Assembly: GCA_037367355.1 (NCBI GenBank)
Contig: CM074700.1
Coordinates: 2,852,001 to 2,916,000 of the forward strand
DNA: 64,000 nucleotides
Reading direction: 5' to 3'
Origin: Neoscytalidium dimidiatum
Lineage: Eukaryota > Ascomycota > Dothideomycetes > Botryosphaeriales > Botryosphaeriaceae
Below, piece by piece: positions 48,835-60,180 of the stretch. Position numbers and translations under genes: made by a program. The notes under the pieces are model-generated. The model did not search any database, had not been told where the DNA came from, and saw only the letters and a list, made by a program, of their open reading frames with translations. How positions within the stretch are numbered: the stretch's first letter is position 1; every line of letters starts with the position of its first letter.

Positions 48835-49709
48835 ATGAAATCCGTGGCCGTGATTTTCCATCTTCATGAAGACATGAAATTTCTTGAAGCTGCGATCAAT
48901 TACGCCATCGTAAACGGGGATGTGCCTGGCGATTTCCGCGACGTAACCCCCTGCAATGATGTGGTCATATCTCCGCAAGCTCATCAAGGAACCACAGAAG
49001 TACAACAGTCTCCAGCTTCTCCTCCAAATAAGCGCTCCGCTTGTCAACCGCTTTGCGATGCCCAGCCAGCCGAGTTCAAACTTATAAAACCTAATCGTGG
49101 TGACATAAATGGTGCCACTCCAAAGGCAGATATTGGATCTACTACATCTTGCTCTAATTCGTCTGTGCCTAAGATCAAGTCTTCTTCCGTCGAGCAGTCA
49201 AAGTCCTAGCGGACTCCTGCCTCTGCGTATTCCTCCTTTACCAATGGCGGTCTCAACACGAATTATTATCATCCGTATAGGACCGCTCCTTCTCGCGAAC
49301 ATTCGGCGTCCTCGCATCTCAATGACCCCATAAGAATCACCCAGCAACTACCCTCCAGCCCACCCTGCCACCTGACCTCACGCTCTTGCCATACCACCAG
49401 TCCAACTATATCCCTTTCAACATCCCCGGCGACAGGAGACTTAACGGCAGCCCCTTCCCAGTTTCAGCCCTCATCCTCCCTCCTCCTACGCCTCCAGCCT
49501 AGAGCTTCCATCACCACAATTTCCAGGCTTACGTTGAGTTGCCCGCGCTACCGCCGCCATTTCCGGGCTACCAGGCGTACACAAGGCCAACGCTTCTACT
49601 AGCTTTCGAGAACTTCCTTAACGCTGCTCTAGACTCTGTCGAAAGTAACTTGAATTTCCGGAGCCACACCCAGTTGAGACTTATTTCTATGCAAGGAACT
49701 CTTTGGTAG
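48835..49709 (+). pseudogene. Broken hypothetical gene
   Basis: The frame opening at the ATG at 48835 stops at TAG 49207-49209, but the same frame then continues as coding-like sequence (SAYSSFTNGGLNTNYYHPYR) to about 49330. There a shift of frame takes over and continues as LLPYHQSNYIPFNIPGD, an in-frame TAG, then YVELPALPPPFPGYQAY and LLLAFENFLNAALDSVESN, ending at TAG 49707-49709. Pro/Tyr/Asn-rich text of one style across all three segments suggests one former gene with two stops and one frameshift. I do not recognise the family. Introns could explain part of this, but no good GT-AG pairs bridge the stops. Confidence 0.45.
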
Positions 49710-50237
49710 GATTCTCCGGAATTCGATTACTTATGCAGGCGTGTCCGCAGCGGTTGAAAGTGGTGATTGGATCTTGTGTATAAGTGTATTTCGGGGTCAG
49801 TCTATCGTTCGGGCAGAGGAACTTTGGTGTTGCTATAAACTTTCAGTGGGTAAATTGGGTGGTACTGCGATATGGATAGTCTAAGGGTGAGCAGGACAAT
49901 GGATGAATACATAGAGGAGAAAAAAAGGCGGATCGTGACTGCGCGTGTAAGGAAGTAGCTCCTCAATCACTGTATCCTTGATTTTTTTTTCACATGCTTT
50001 TGATCTACTATGCCGCATTTACATGCTTCTAGAATTATTTGAAGAAGAGTGAAGGCTTACACGGCTATCATCGCAACTGACGAGCATTTTTCAAGCACCT
50101 CATGGCCTGCATGCACATGCAATGGTTGTTCGCGATCATCTTCCAGTCAAAAATAAAGAGAAAGCAAGTATATAAGGTCGCATACCTCTCAAATTCACCC
50201 TCCTCTTTTTTTTTTACATCTCATTCCACTAAGCCAT
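49710..50237. other. Intergenic region
   Basis: This contains T-runs near 49981-49990 and 50204-50215 and the likely promoter of the next gene. No gene is supported. Confidence 0.4.
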
Positions 50238-51135
50238 ATGAACACTTGGCTGGCTCAACAAAGTACCCTCAACCAGTCAACCATATCCTCCTCCCCTAAT
50301 CCCACCATCACCGTCACGGCTCCTCCGACCATCTCATCTCCACCGAAGCTCACTATCCTCGCTCTGGGTCTGGATGGCGACCACACATTAGACGACGGCT
50401 TCATGTGCCAAGACTTCAGGAATAAACTCACCTACTCGGCACACCTCGACGTCGTCACAGCCCTCCCGCACACGCTCGCCTACCTTGTTGGAGCAAAAAC
50501 TCGTATGCATCTGTATTCGTTGTCTGGTCTTCATTTGGAAGAGAGCGAAGGAGCTAAACTACCCAGCGGCGTTAGCGCCGCGCTAAGCGTACCTGCCATA
50601 ACATACCTCACCACGCCCGCCGCCGCTCACTCTTCCGCGATCCTCATCATCGACGCCGGCATCATGGGCGCCAAGCGCGGCGCCATCCTCCCGCACCTGA
50701 GCGCCTACCTGAGCGCTGGCGGCAAGCTTATACTCTGCTGCTCGTCCGCCGGCTACGCCGACATCCAAAACCTCGGCGCCTTCTCCCGGGACAACATCTC
50801 GCTCAACTGGGCCATGGACAGCTATCTCCGCACGAGTTCTCTGTTGAACACGGCTGCCGTGAAACGGACGGACGCGAGCGCGCAGCAGCGTGGCCTCCTG
50901 GCACCGTCCTACAGCATGAAGGGCACGCATCTGCGCGGCGTAGACGAGCGCGACCGGCTGTACAGGCCGGGTGGGGGTGCGCGTCCAGAGCTGGGTGTTC
51001 GCGGCCGAGCCTATCGACCGCGGCATGACGGCCGTCGCGTGGGCCGAGGTGGGCGATGGCATGGTCGGGTACGTCGGCGACGTGAACGAGGAGGACGAGA
51101 GCACTGGTGTCATGCTAGCCATGTGGGGTCTTTGA
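50238..51135 (+). pseudogene. GATase-like/MYND-associated fungal protein, frameshifted
   Basis: The first frame runs from the ATG at 50238 and is coding-like to about 50970 (LTILALGLDGDHTLDDGF, AILIIDAGIMGAKRGAILPH, GGKLILCCSSAGYADIQNL). After the G run at 50973-50977 the protein continues in another frame as VQSWVFAAEPIDRGMTAVAW and GDGMVGYVGDVNEEDESTG, ending MLAMWGL at 51135. The ending resembles a recurrent fungal domain (GDG..GY.GDVN.EE...VVLAM.GL) found in hypothetical and MYND-containing proteins, with a Rossmann-like amidotransferase appearance; that link is from memory of the pattern. A one-base change in the G run would explain it, either as a true pseudogene or an assembly error. 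Confidence 0.6.
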
Positions 51136-51642
51136 GCTGATAACGTTTTTTTTTTTTTTTTCCCTCAAAACCTGTTGTCGGTAGTTTCTGGGGGGCTTTG
51201 AATGGATGGTTGAGTTATGGAGTTGGGGAATTTCCTTCCTGGTGTCTTCTTGTCGAATAGGCGGTTGGACGGAGGGGACGCGGCGATATGTCCTAAAAGA
51301 TAGGAGGGCAATGAGATGCGTAAGAGTTTCTCAGGCTAAGAGGAACTGGATGGTTACTTTCCCGTGCAATACAAACCTGTGCGGATGCTACTGGTGAAAT
51401 ATACCAAGACCAGTCCCTTGGACAAGACTCCACGCTGCAGAACTCACTCCCCCACGAAACTCTCATTTGATATGACTTTTCTCTCCTTCTCCCATCGTCT
51501 GTGCTCCTTGAATTCTCCAACTCGTCTTCATCTAGCAGACTAGTAGACACTGCGATACCGTGATACTGCCCTTTTGATACTGTCGTTTAATACTATGCCA
51601 TCCGGTTCCGGAGTAACCTCCCTCACCCGCTCCGGGCAGAAT
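51136..51642. other. Spacer before truncated F-box-like gene
   Basis: This has a T-run at 51147-51161 and the convergent 3' flanks of two damaged genes. Nothing else is seen. Confidence 0.4.
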
Positions 51643-52115
51643 CTATTGCAGCATTGATCTCATCTCCGCAATCGCTGTGCGTAAGCACTGCCGGTAGCCC
51701 GATGATATCTCCCGTGTAGGAAAGTGTAATCGGTTATGACGATCCGCAGTGCTTAACGGGAACTGTCCGACACCTTCCACCCATTCTTTCCATTGCGCCA
51801 TTCCTTCATCCCGCGCGGCATCCCCTTCTAAAACCATTACATCCCCTACTGGTTGCATTACTCTGTTGATATACAGCTTCACCGAATCGAAAACCCCCAC
51901 CGCTCGCAATTCGTCTAACAACGGCCACCACCATGCGTCTCCATCGGAATCCCTATGCTCATCTAGCAACGTGCAATAGAACACAACTAGCTCCTCAAGA
52001 CGACTGACATATTCGTGTATGAACTTCAGGAAATCTCTGTCCGAAAACGCAAGGTCGGACAAGTGCACCTTCCGGAGACTCCGAAGCTTGAGACGACCCA
52101 GCAAATCCTTCTAAG
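51643..52115 (-). pseudogene. F-box/LRR-like protein, 3' fragment
   Basis: The minus-strand frame encodes about 156 residues with leucine-rich text of the style seen in fungal F-box proteins (LKLRSLRKVHLSDLAFSDRD, RLEELVVFYCTLLDE, LLDELRAVGVFDSVKLYINR). There is no ATG at its beginning: the frame opens at a TAG directly next to the AT-rich border near 52112. The N-terminal half, with the expected F-box, is therefore missing. The simplest reading is that a repeat insertion or rearrangement cut the gene. The far side of the repeat island (62640 onward) shows no obvious matching 5' part. Function is not inferable. Confidence 0.5.
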
Positions 52116-52161
52116 ACAGGTATTAATTAATCTCTAAGTAGCCTTAAATAAATCTTCTATA

Positions 52162-52420
52162 GAAGTTAGCGAAGCTAAGAAATATTTAGATATCGCAAAA
52201 ATAAATTAGCTTAAGCTATTTATAGATCGTTTAAACCCGCTTAGAGTCTATAACTACTTCTTAAAAAGTAATAAGAAACTCTAGAAATTCTATTTACGTT
52301 ATATAAAAAATATACTTAGAGAGCTTATAATAGAGCTTCTATTTATAGAGTTTAGCGAGGATTTACTTTATATCTATAATATACTAGCGTTCGTTAAAAA
52401 AGTAGATTAGAATATTATTT
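52162..52420 (+). pseudogene. Relic open frame of an unknown repeat
   Basis: A plus-strand frame reads coding-like text interrupted only by TAG codons: EVSEAKKYLDIAKIN, LKLFIDRLNPLRVYNYFLKS, KFYLRYIKNILRELIIELLF, IEFSEDLLYIYNILAFVKK. TAG replacing TGG (Trp) or CAG (Gln) is the expected RIP outcome. I cannot name the element. Confidence 0.35.
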
Positions 52421-52604
52421 AAATAGATAATATAAATTCTATCTATTAATAACTCTAGTACTATATAAATATAATACTAGAAGATTACTAACGTATTTAT
52501 AAGCTTAAATAGTATAACGTTATATTTATATAAATTAAAATACGTTTTAAAAGCCGTCGTTTACTTATTATCTTTTTAAATATAGATATAATAGTATATA
52601 TTTA

Positions 52605-52970
52605 TTAAACGCTAGCTCGTAGATAGCTAGATAGCTAGAGACTAACGTAAAAAAAAGGCTATTAGTATACTACTAGTGGAATTCTAGTAGCTAAATAGAG
52701 AGTAAAATCTTAATTAAAGCTAGCTTATTAAAATCTCCTCTCTATTAAATCGTTTATTTATAAATATAAGCTCTTTATTTTTCTATTAACTTTCTATCTA
52801 TTATACGGTCTTTATATTTAATTCGATTATAATTTCTACTAGGGAAAAAAATAGCTAGTTACTAGAAATATCTTCTTACTATTATTTATATACGTCTTAT
52901 TAGGCTAATACTAAAGAAACTTCTTTAGAATTTTTTTTAGACTCTTATACGCCCGCTAATAATTATATAA
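52605..52970 (-). repeat. Outer inverted repeat, left arm
   Basis: The reverse complement of this segment aligns by eye with 61640-62010 over about 360 bp, with many C/T and G/A differences and small indels. Shared landmarks include the A/T-rich block around AGAAATTATAAT and the palindromic-looking CTTATATTTATAAATAAA. It lies outside the LINE pair. Confidence 0.7.
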
Positions 52971-53107
52971 ATATAAAGTCTATAGATATTCTTAAAGAAG
53001 ATTTAATAGCTTTCTTTTTTATATTAGTATAAAGAGACTTAATACTACTAAAAGCTCTAAACCTTAAAAAAGTTATTTTAAAAGCTAGTATTTTTAGCTT
53101 TAATAAT

Positions 53108-54783
53108 ATTTATTTATTTATTTATTCGTTTAACGTTCTTATATAAGCTAAGCTTATAAAAGACGGCTAGTCTACTAATATATCTAGTCTAGTATTTTAA
53201 CTAGGATTTTTATTCTAATTTTCTTTAAGAAGAAGTCTAGAAATAGTAGGGGCTAAGCTAGTACTTTTTAGAAAGAGATAAGAAAGTAAGTAAGAAAGTA
53301 GAAGAAGTAAAGAATAACGCTAAAGAAACTAGTAGAGGACGATTCTTTATAGAGAGAGACTAAAGTTAGTTTTTTAAAAGTACGTATTTAGGCTTCTATT
53401 AAAGTAAGTTCTAATAGCTACTTTTAAATAGCTATTTTAGTTATCGATAGAAAGCTTAGAAGGGCCTTCTATTCGTTTTTAGTATTAAAGATAAGGTTTA
53501 GAAAGGGGTTTTTTATTTCTAGACTAGTATATATATCTTCTCTTTCGAGTTAATACTTTTTATAGTCTAGAATTAGATACTAAGGGGTTTATTTAGCCGT
53601 ATTATTATACGGGTAATAGTTAGAGGGGCTTAATTCGAAGCGATTTAAATAGAACTTAAAGTATTCGTATTCTATTTTAAGCTAGTAGAATACGAAGCTA
53701 GTTTCTCTCTCTATAGAGAGGTCTACTAACTTACGTTTTATTTTCTAGTTAAACCGCCGTAGATAAGACTCTTTAGAGGCTATTTCCGCTTACTTATTCG
53801 CTATTTTTTACTACAAATTAATAAAGTCTACTTACGTTAGTATTCTAAAGAATATATAGCTAGTAGATTCGTTATTTAGGTTTATTTTATAGGCGTATTT
53901 AGCTAGGGAATCTACTTCTTCGTTACCGCGTATATTAAAATAGCTAGAAATCTATTCTAATTAAACTAAATTTCCGTTAAGGATAAGCGTTTTAGCTACG
54001 TTTAAAGCTCGTATTTACGCTTATTATTCTAGATTTCTAGATAGTATTTTTAGACGGTAGAGCGCGGTCTAGTTATTCGTATAGACTCTAATATCTTTAT
54101 CGATATATTCGTTTCTAACTACGAGTTTAAGGGCTTTTATAAGGGCCTCTAGTTCGCTATTATAGACTAGGTTATTATCCCTAATATTTTCTACTATAAT
54201 AGTAGTTTCGTCCTTAAGAATAGAGTTGTTTCTATCTATAAAAACTACTAATTCTATTCCGGTTTTATTTAGAATTAAACTAGCGTCCATATAGATAGAA
54301 ATTAGATTATCTAGAGGATTTTCAAGTTCGTTTAGATATTTCTTAGCTTATTCTTCTTTCGAGAGTTTAGAAACTTTAACTAAATAGGGAGTAGATATCT
54401 TCTAGAGCGAAAAGTAAAAAGAATTAATTGTTTTAAGGTTAGACGGCTTATCTTTTAGAAAGTCTCTAATTTTCTTAACGAGTTTACTTTTATATTCGTT
54501 CTCTCTTTCTAAGAGGCTTTAAATTAGATATTTTTAATCTAATTTAAGACTTTATAGAGCGTAGAATCGAAGGTTATTTTCTAAGCGAATTTCTAAGAGT
54601 AGGATCGCGGCTTCTATTTTAAGGGGAGTAATTAGAGCGGTTTTAAAAACGCCTAGTATTTTTCGTAGGGCTAGATTCTAGAGTATCGTAGCTTTTTATT
54701 TAAAATTTGCTTAGTTATTCTAGTATAAAATAGAGCTATAATTAGAAATAAAGATAACGTAGGCTAAATATAACTACTATACC
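53108..54783 (-). mobile_element. LINE fragment, 5'-truncated inverted copy
   Basis: Reading the minus strand, this 1.68-kb copy matches 59264-60942 of the plus-strand LINE from the end of the reverse transcriptase to the AAAT-type tail (53108-53126). Nearly all differences are C-to-T or G-to-A relative to the other copy. 5' truncation is usual for target-primed LINE insertions. The copy ends at 54783, about where the full-length element begins. Confidence 0.88.
54069..54290 (-). pseudogene. RNase H domain remnant (left LINE copy)
   Basis: This 73-codon minus-strand frame corresponds to the LINE RNase H: MDASLILNKTGIELVVFIDR, then LVYNSELEALIKALKLVV and a terminal VYTNN. The catalytic pattern D...E is kept, but the third acidic position (VDN in the sister copy, itself followed by a stop) reads TNN here. 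It is a fragment inside a truncated, RIP-mutated element and should not be functional. Confidence 0.8.
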
Positions 54784-55583
54784 TAAGCTTAATCTTTTAC
54801 CTATAATAAGCACCTTCAAATTTAACCCCGAGAAAAAGCGCTAAGACCGGTATCTATCGAAAGCTCTTAATTCCCTTAGCTAGATTTACGAATCTTAGCT
54901 TCGTAGCTATACGCGCTATTGCGCTATCGTGTGAAAAAGAGACCTCGTTAGGCCGAATCGCCTCTCTCGACCTCCGCACCCCTACTAAGACCCCAAAACG
55001 ACTCGAAAACGTACGAAATTTAAGCTACGGCTAGAAGACACCTACGCGCACCTTCGTACGAAGTTATACTAGATTTAGAACGCGTCTACGTACCTAAATC
55101 TAAGGCGAAGAAGCGCTTTCTCCTCTTCTCCGTCCCGCCCCTTTTCTACGGCCCGTATACGCAGAGTTTTCACCCTCCCTACACCGAAGCGAATAACCGA
55201 AAATAAGCGAAAAGCTTAACCGAATAGCCCCGAAAACGCTTCGTTACTTCTCAGGAGAAAGTAACGAAGAAAATTTCCCGCGCTCGCCCGGAATTCGTTT
55301 GTTTACGGCTTAGTTTAGACGAAACTAAAGCCGGCGATTTCTTTCTAGTCTAATCTCCTATTTCTACTATTTCTTTTCTAGAAAGAGCATAGAAAATTAA
55401 GAATATCCGCCCCCGGACCCCCCGGATTCCCCGAACCCTCTACGCCCTACGACTTTAATTCGACTATCGACTACGCCGGTAGTTATCAAATCCTCGAATA
55501 CTACGGGATTAAGTAGTATCGAAGATATCGAGATAGAAAACGACGAAAGAACACCGCTACCGAGAAGGCCGAAGGTAACGGTA

Positions 55584-55961
55584 ATGGTCGAGCCTACGTC
55601 GACTCTCGGAAAAAGACTCTCCTTCTCGCCTACCTCTACGGGTATTAACCTATTCGAATACCGCCCCGAGAAAAGAACCCGGTATATACCGGGCTCGAAA
55701 CTAAAGACCTCCGCGGAATATATCGAAGCCGCGTTCGACTGCCTTACTAAGGCGATCGTTCTCGAAGACGACCGGTCTAAGGTAAATAACCTTAGCGAAC
55801 TCCTTACCGTCTTCCGCGAATATACGGCGAATAGGAAAATCGACTTTACTAAATCGATTCTCGCAACCGAAGTCCGCGCCCTCGAGAACGTATCCCGTAC
55901 GCTCTCGAATAAAACGAGGAATCTCGGAGCTACCTCCGTAGCTCCTACGGGAAAACCCTAG
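55584..55961 (+). pseudogene. LINE ORF1 (gag-like) fragment
   Basis: This is the longest uninterrupted frame in the repeat island: 125 codons from a real ATG (MVEPTSTLGKRLSFSPTSTG, later EYIEAAFDCLTKAIVLEDDR). The same frame continues past the TAG as KKPTSYASVAADPVLNDGF and further to about 56800 with scattered stops; a Cys-rich zinc-knuckle-like stretch (CTRTPIYEIC) is near its end. It corresponds to the nucleic-acid-binding ORF1 protein of Tad-like LINEs. Confidence 0.7.
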
Positions 55962-56859
55962 CCAAGACAGCCAGTCCTAGCTAAAAAACCTACCTCCTAC
56001 GCCTCGGTAGCGGCAGATCCCGTTCTAAACGACGGTTTTACAACCATATCGTATAAAAAACCAACGGAAAAAACAACTACGAAGCTCGTAAAACTAACGA
56101 CTATTAAAGACAGATAAATTACCGTCTCCTACGACGGTATATAAGACTAATTTAATAGAATCCGACTCCGATAAAAGCTAAACCTCGCGTTCGCGGGAGC
56201 CGGGTTCGTAAATAAACCCGTTATCTAAGGAACTTCCCTTTCGTTTAAGGGAAATATCCTAATTATAGGTACCGAAGGCTATACTAGCCAATTCCTCTTA
56301 GAAAAAGAGGATATTATTAGGAAAGTCCTTCCTAATTCTAACCCAAAACTAGTCGAGGCCTAGTATAAGGTTATTATCCACGGAATCCCCACGCGGGAAA
56401 CTAAGGATATCCTAATCGACTCCTTTATTAAGGAGGAAATAGAGACCTTTAACGTAGGTCTTTCTCCTATCGGAAAGCCCTACTAGGCCACCTCTAAGGA
56501 GAAAAGAGAAAACCAATCCGCGGGATCCGTTATAGTCTCGTTCCGTACCGAAAAAAAATAGAAAAAGGCTATTAATAGCCGCCTTTTTATATACGGAATA
56601 AGCTATAAGGTAGAGAAAGTACGGATTATTCCTAAGGGAATTTAGTACCGTAACTACCTTAAAAACGGATACGAAACGACTAAGTGCACGAGGACACCTA
56701 TATACGAAATCTGCAAAAAGGAGCACCTTACGGGAGAGTATAAGTGTAAATTTATAGGCTGTAAAGCCTCTAAAGGTACACGGTACTAGTACTACCCTAA
56801 CTCGAATTAACTAACCCCTTTTATCTATAGATAAACTAAGGGTATTTTAAGCTAATTTA

Positions 56860-57540
56860 AATAGAAACGCTCTAGCTACGGAGAGCCTTCTATCTAGAGT
56901 AATCGAACTTAAAATTAGCCTAATTCTTATATAAGAACCATAGCTAACAAATCTCGAAAATCCTAGAGAAAGGCGATCGGTTAACTACCCCGCGTTCGTT
57001 TAAATTCTACCGGATTATTCTCTAACGGAAAGACCGCGTACGTTAGTATATATATCCCGTTATCTAACGGGAATAGATATTAACTATAACTCCGCGGTAA
57101 CTAAATCCCCTGACCTAATAGTTCTAAAAATAATAGAGGAAAATAGCTAATTCTACCTCTTTAATTTATATAACCAAAAGGAACAAGGAAACGATAATTC
57201 CTCCTATACGCTAGAACGTATTCTAGGCTACTAATAGCTAGAATTCCCTAGTATTATAGCCGGGGACTTTAACATTTACCACCCGTAGTAGGACCCAAGG
57301 TCCCCCTACTCGAACGGGGCCTCCGCCCTAATTAATTAGATTGAATCTAATAACCTAGACCTACTAAATACGCTAGGAGAAGGTACCTTCTATCGGCCGA
57401 ACCTAGATAGGCCTACGGTAATAGATCTAACGCTCTCTAGCCGAGGGCTAACGAATAAAATAACGGACTAGCAAATACTCGAATCTATCGGATCCGACTA
57501 CTTCCCTATTTTATTTTAAATCCAATTAAATAAACGAATA
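56860..57540 (+). pseudogene. LINE endonuclease (EEP) domain, mutated
   Basis: The frame carries IAGDFNIYHP followed by two TAG codons and DP, and later RPTVIDLTLSSRGL and GSDYFPI. In active enzymes these read GDFNxHHPxW-type and SDH. The His codons now read TAC (57277-57279 and 57499-57501) and the Trp codons TAG, all consistent with C-to-T or G-to-A changes. Confidence 0.75.
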
Positions 57541-58189
57541 AACCAGGAGAAATCTAAGTAAATTAGATTTAACTACGAGAAGGCGAACTAGGATAAATTC
57601 TCTAAGATCTTTAAAGAAAAAGCCTCGAACTTTATAGAAAAGCTAAGCCCCCAGCTAGCTATTCTAGAAGAAGAGAATAAAGATCTTAGCCTAGAGATTC
57701 TAAAAGACCGTTCGAAAGAAGTCTTACTTTTAGAAAAACTAGGAGAATCCCTAACTAACCTTATACGGCAAGTAGCGGACCAAGCTATTCCGAAAACTAC
57801 CCGCTAGTAAAAATAAACCCTAGTAGAAATTCTACCCTAACGGACCGAGGAAACAAACGATAAACGCGGCTTATACGACGCTTACCGGAGCTCGTAAATA
57901 AGTAAGACTTCCTAAAAACCCGAAACGAATACTTCTCCTCTATTCGTAAAGCTAAACGGGACCACTAGAATTCGTTTCTAAGTAAAAATACCCCCGAAAC
58001 TATCTTTAAAGCAATAGCCTATATAAAATACCGTCCGATAGAACGAATCCCTCCGATTCGGGCTAAAAACGGCCTACTATAAGATAGCTAGAAGGGGAAA
58101 AGCTCCGCGCTAAAAGAAACGTTATTTCCATCCCCTCCTAACGTACGAATCGAAAATAACTAGATAAATTACCAGCCGGATCCAAGCTG

Positions 58190-59200
58190 GGAATGGCCAA
58201 TTCTAGATAAAAAAGAGCTCGAACAAACGTATTCGAACCTAATAAAAGGAACTACGCCCGGGCCGGATTTAATATCCTAATAAATAATAATCTAGGCCTA
58301 TAACGCATCCTCGAACGTCTTTTATTTTATCTATTTAAACCTCTTTAAATACGGCTACTATCTAAAGTGCTAGAGACAAGCAACGGAGGCAATTTTAAAG
58401 AAACCTAATAAGCTAGATCCCGCAAATCCTAAGACTTATAGGGTTATTTCTTTATTAAATTGCCTAGGAAAAGTACTCGAACGAATAATAGCTAAACGCC
58501 TCGGTTTTCTAGCGGAAACGACAAACCTAATCCACCCTACCTAAATAGGGGGAAGACTTAAAAAATCCGCTATAGACGCCTGCTTTATTCTAACGAATTT
58601 AGTAGAGGAAAACCGAAAAGCAAAGCTAAAAACATCTACGCTATTTCTAGACGTACGCGGCGCTTACGACCACGTCGCGCAAGAACAACTCCTAGAAATT
58701 CTAAGAAAGTTAAAGCTTCCGACTAATCTACTCGCGTGGATTAGAACTTTCCTAAATTCCCGACAACTACGCCTTAGTTTTAACGGAAATATAGAAGAGT
58801 TTAGTAACGTAGAAACGGGTATACCGTAAGGAAGCCCTATTTCGCCGATACTATTTCTAATATATATCCGGAATCTATTTTAGACGAACTCCGCTACCTA
58901 CTTATCTTACGTCGACGATATCTCTTTAACAGTAAGCTCGAAAAGCTAGAAAAAGAATATTAAGATACTAGAAAGAGAAGCGGAAAGACTCTATAAACTA
59001 GGCGCGGAAAATGCTATACAATTCGACCTTAAAAAAACCGAATTAATATATTTTTCTAAAGAAAAAACGGCAAGAGATTCTACTCTAAAACTACCTACGG
59101 GTTTAGTTATAAAGCCTAAGAATCTAGTCCGATACCTAGGAGTTTTCTTAGATCCACTCCTTAATTTTAAGGAACACGTCGATATTAGAATAAGCTAAGC
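58190..59200 (+). pseudogene. LINE reverse transcriptase domain, mutated
   Basis: Recognisable blocks are GTTPGPDLIS, NPKTYRVISLLNCLGKVLER, IAKRLGFLAET, TLFLDVRGAYDHVAQEQLLE, TFLNSRQLRLSFNG, GSPISPILFLIYI and the catalytic YVDDIS, then LGVFLDPLLNF. Stop codons interrupt it several times, including before GSPISP, where Gln is expected. The catalytic aspartates are still encoded. Confidence 0.85.
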
Positions 59201-59749
59201 TCGTTCGAGCCTTTCGAGGATAAACCGACTAGCTAATATCGAAAACGGACTAAAATCTAACGCGGTATAGTAGTTATACTTAGCCTACGTTACCTCCGTC
59301 TCCGACTACGGCTCCGTTTTATACTAGAATAACTAAGCGAATTTTAAATAAAAAGCTACGATACTCTAGAATCTAGCTCTACGGAAAATACTAGGCGTTT
59401 TTAAAACCGCTCCAATTACTCCCCTCGAAATAGAAGCCGCGATCCCACCCTCGGAAATCCGCTTAGAAAATAACCTCCGATTCTACGCCCTACGAAGTCT
59501 TAAATTAGACTAAAAACACCTAATTTAAAGCCTTCTAGAAAGAGAGAACGAATACGAAAGTAAGCTCGTTCGAAAAATTAGAGACTTTCTAAAAGATAAG
59601 CCGTATAACTTCGAAACGGTTAATCCTTTCTACTTTCTACCTTAGGGGCTATCTACCTCCTACTCGGTTAAAGTCTCTAAACTCTCGAAAGAAGAATAAG
59701 CTAAGAAACACCTAAACGAACTCAAAAATCCCCCGGATAACCTAATATC

Positions 59750-60180
59750 TATCTATACGGACGCGAGTTCGATTCCGAATAAAACCGGAATTAGACTAGC
59801 AGTTTTTATAGATAGAAACGACCCTACCTTTAAAGACGAAACTACTATTATAGTAGGAAATATCGGGGATAATAACTTAGTTTATAACGGCGAACTAGAG
59901 GCTCTTACGAGAGCCCTCGAACTCGCAGTTAAAAACGGATATACTAATAAAGATATTAGAGTCTACGTAGATAACTAGGCCGCGCTCTACCGTCTAAAAA
60001 CACCATCTAGAAATCTAGAATAACTAGCGTAAATACGAGCTTTAAACGCAGCTAAAACGCTTATCCTAAAAGGAAATTTAGTTTAATTAGAATAGGTCCC
60101 CGGCTATTTTAATATACGCGGCAACGAAGAAGCAGATTCCCTAGCTAAATACGCCTATAAAATAAATCCGAATAACGAAT
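59750..60180 (+). pseudogene. LINE RNase H domain, mutated
   Basis: The frame reads YTDASSIPNKTGIRLAVFID, NNLVYNGELEALTRALELAV and DIRVYVDN before a TAG. The D...E...D catalytic set is present up to the stop. It is the sister of the fragment at 54069-54290 on the other strand and is clearly less mutated. Confidence 0.82.
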
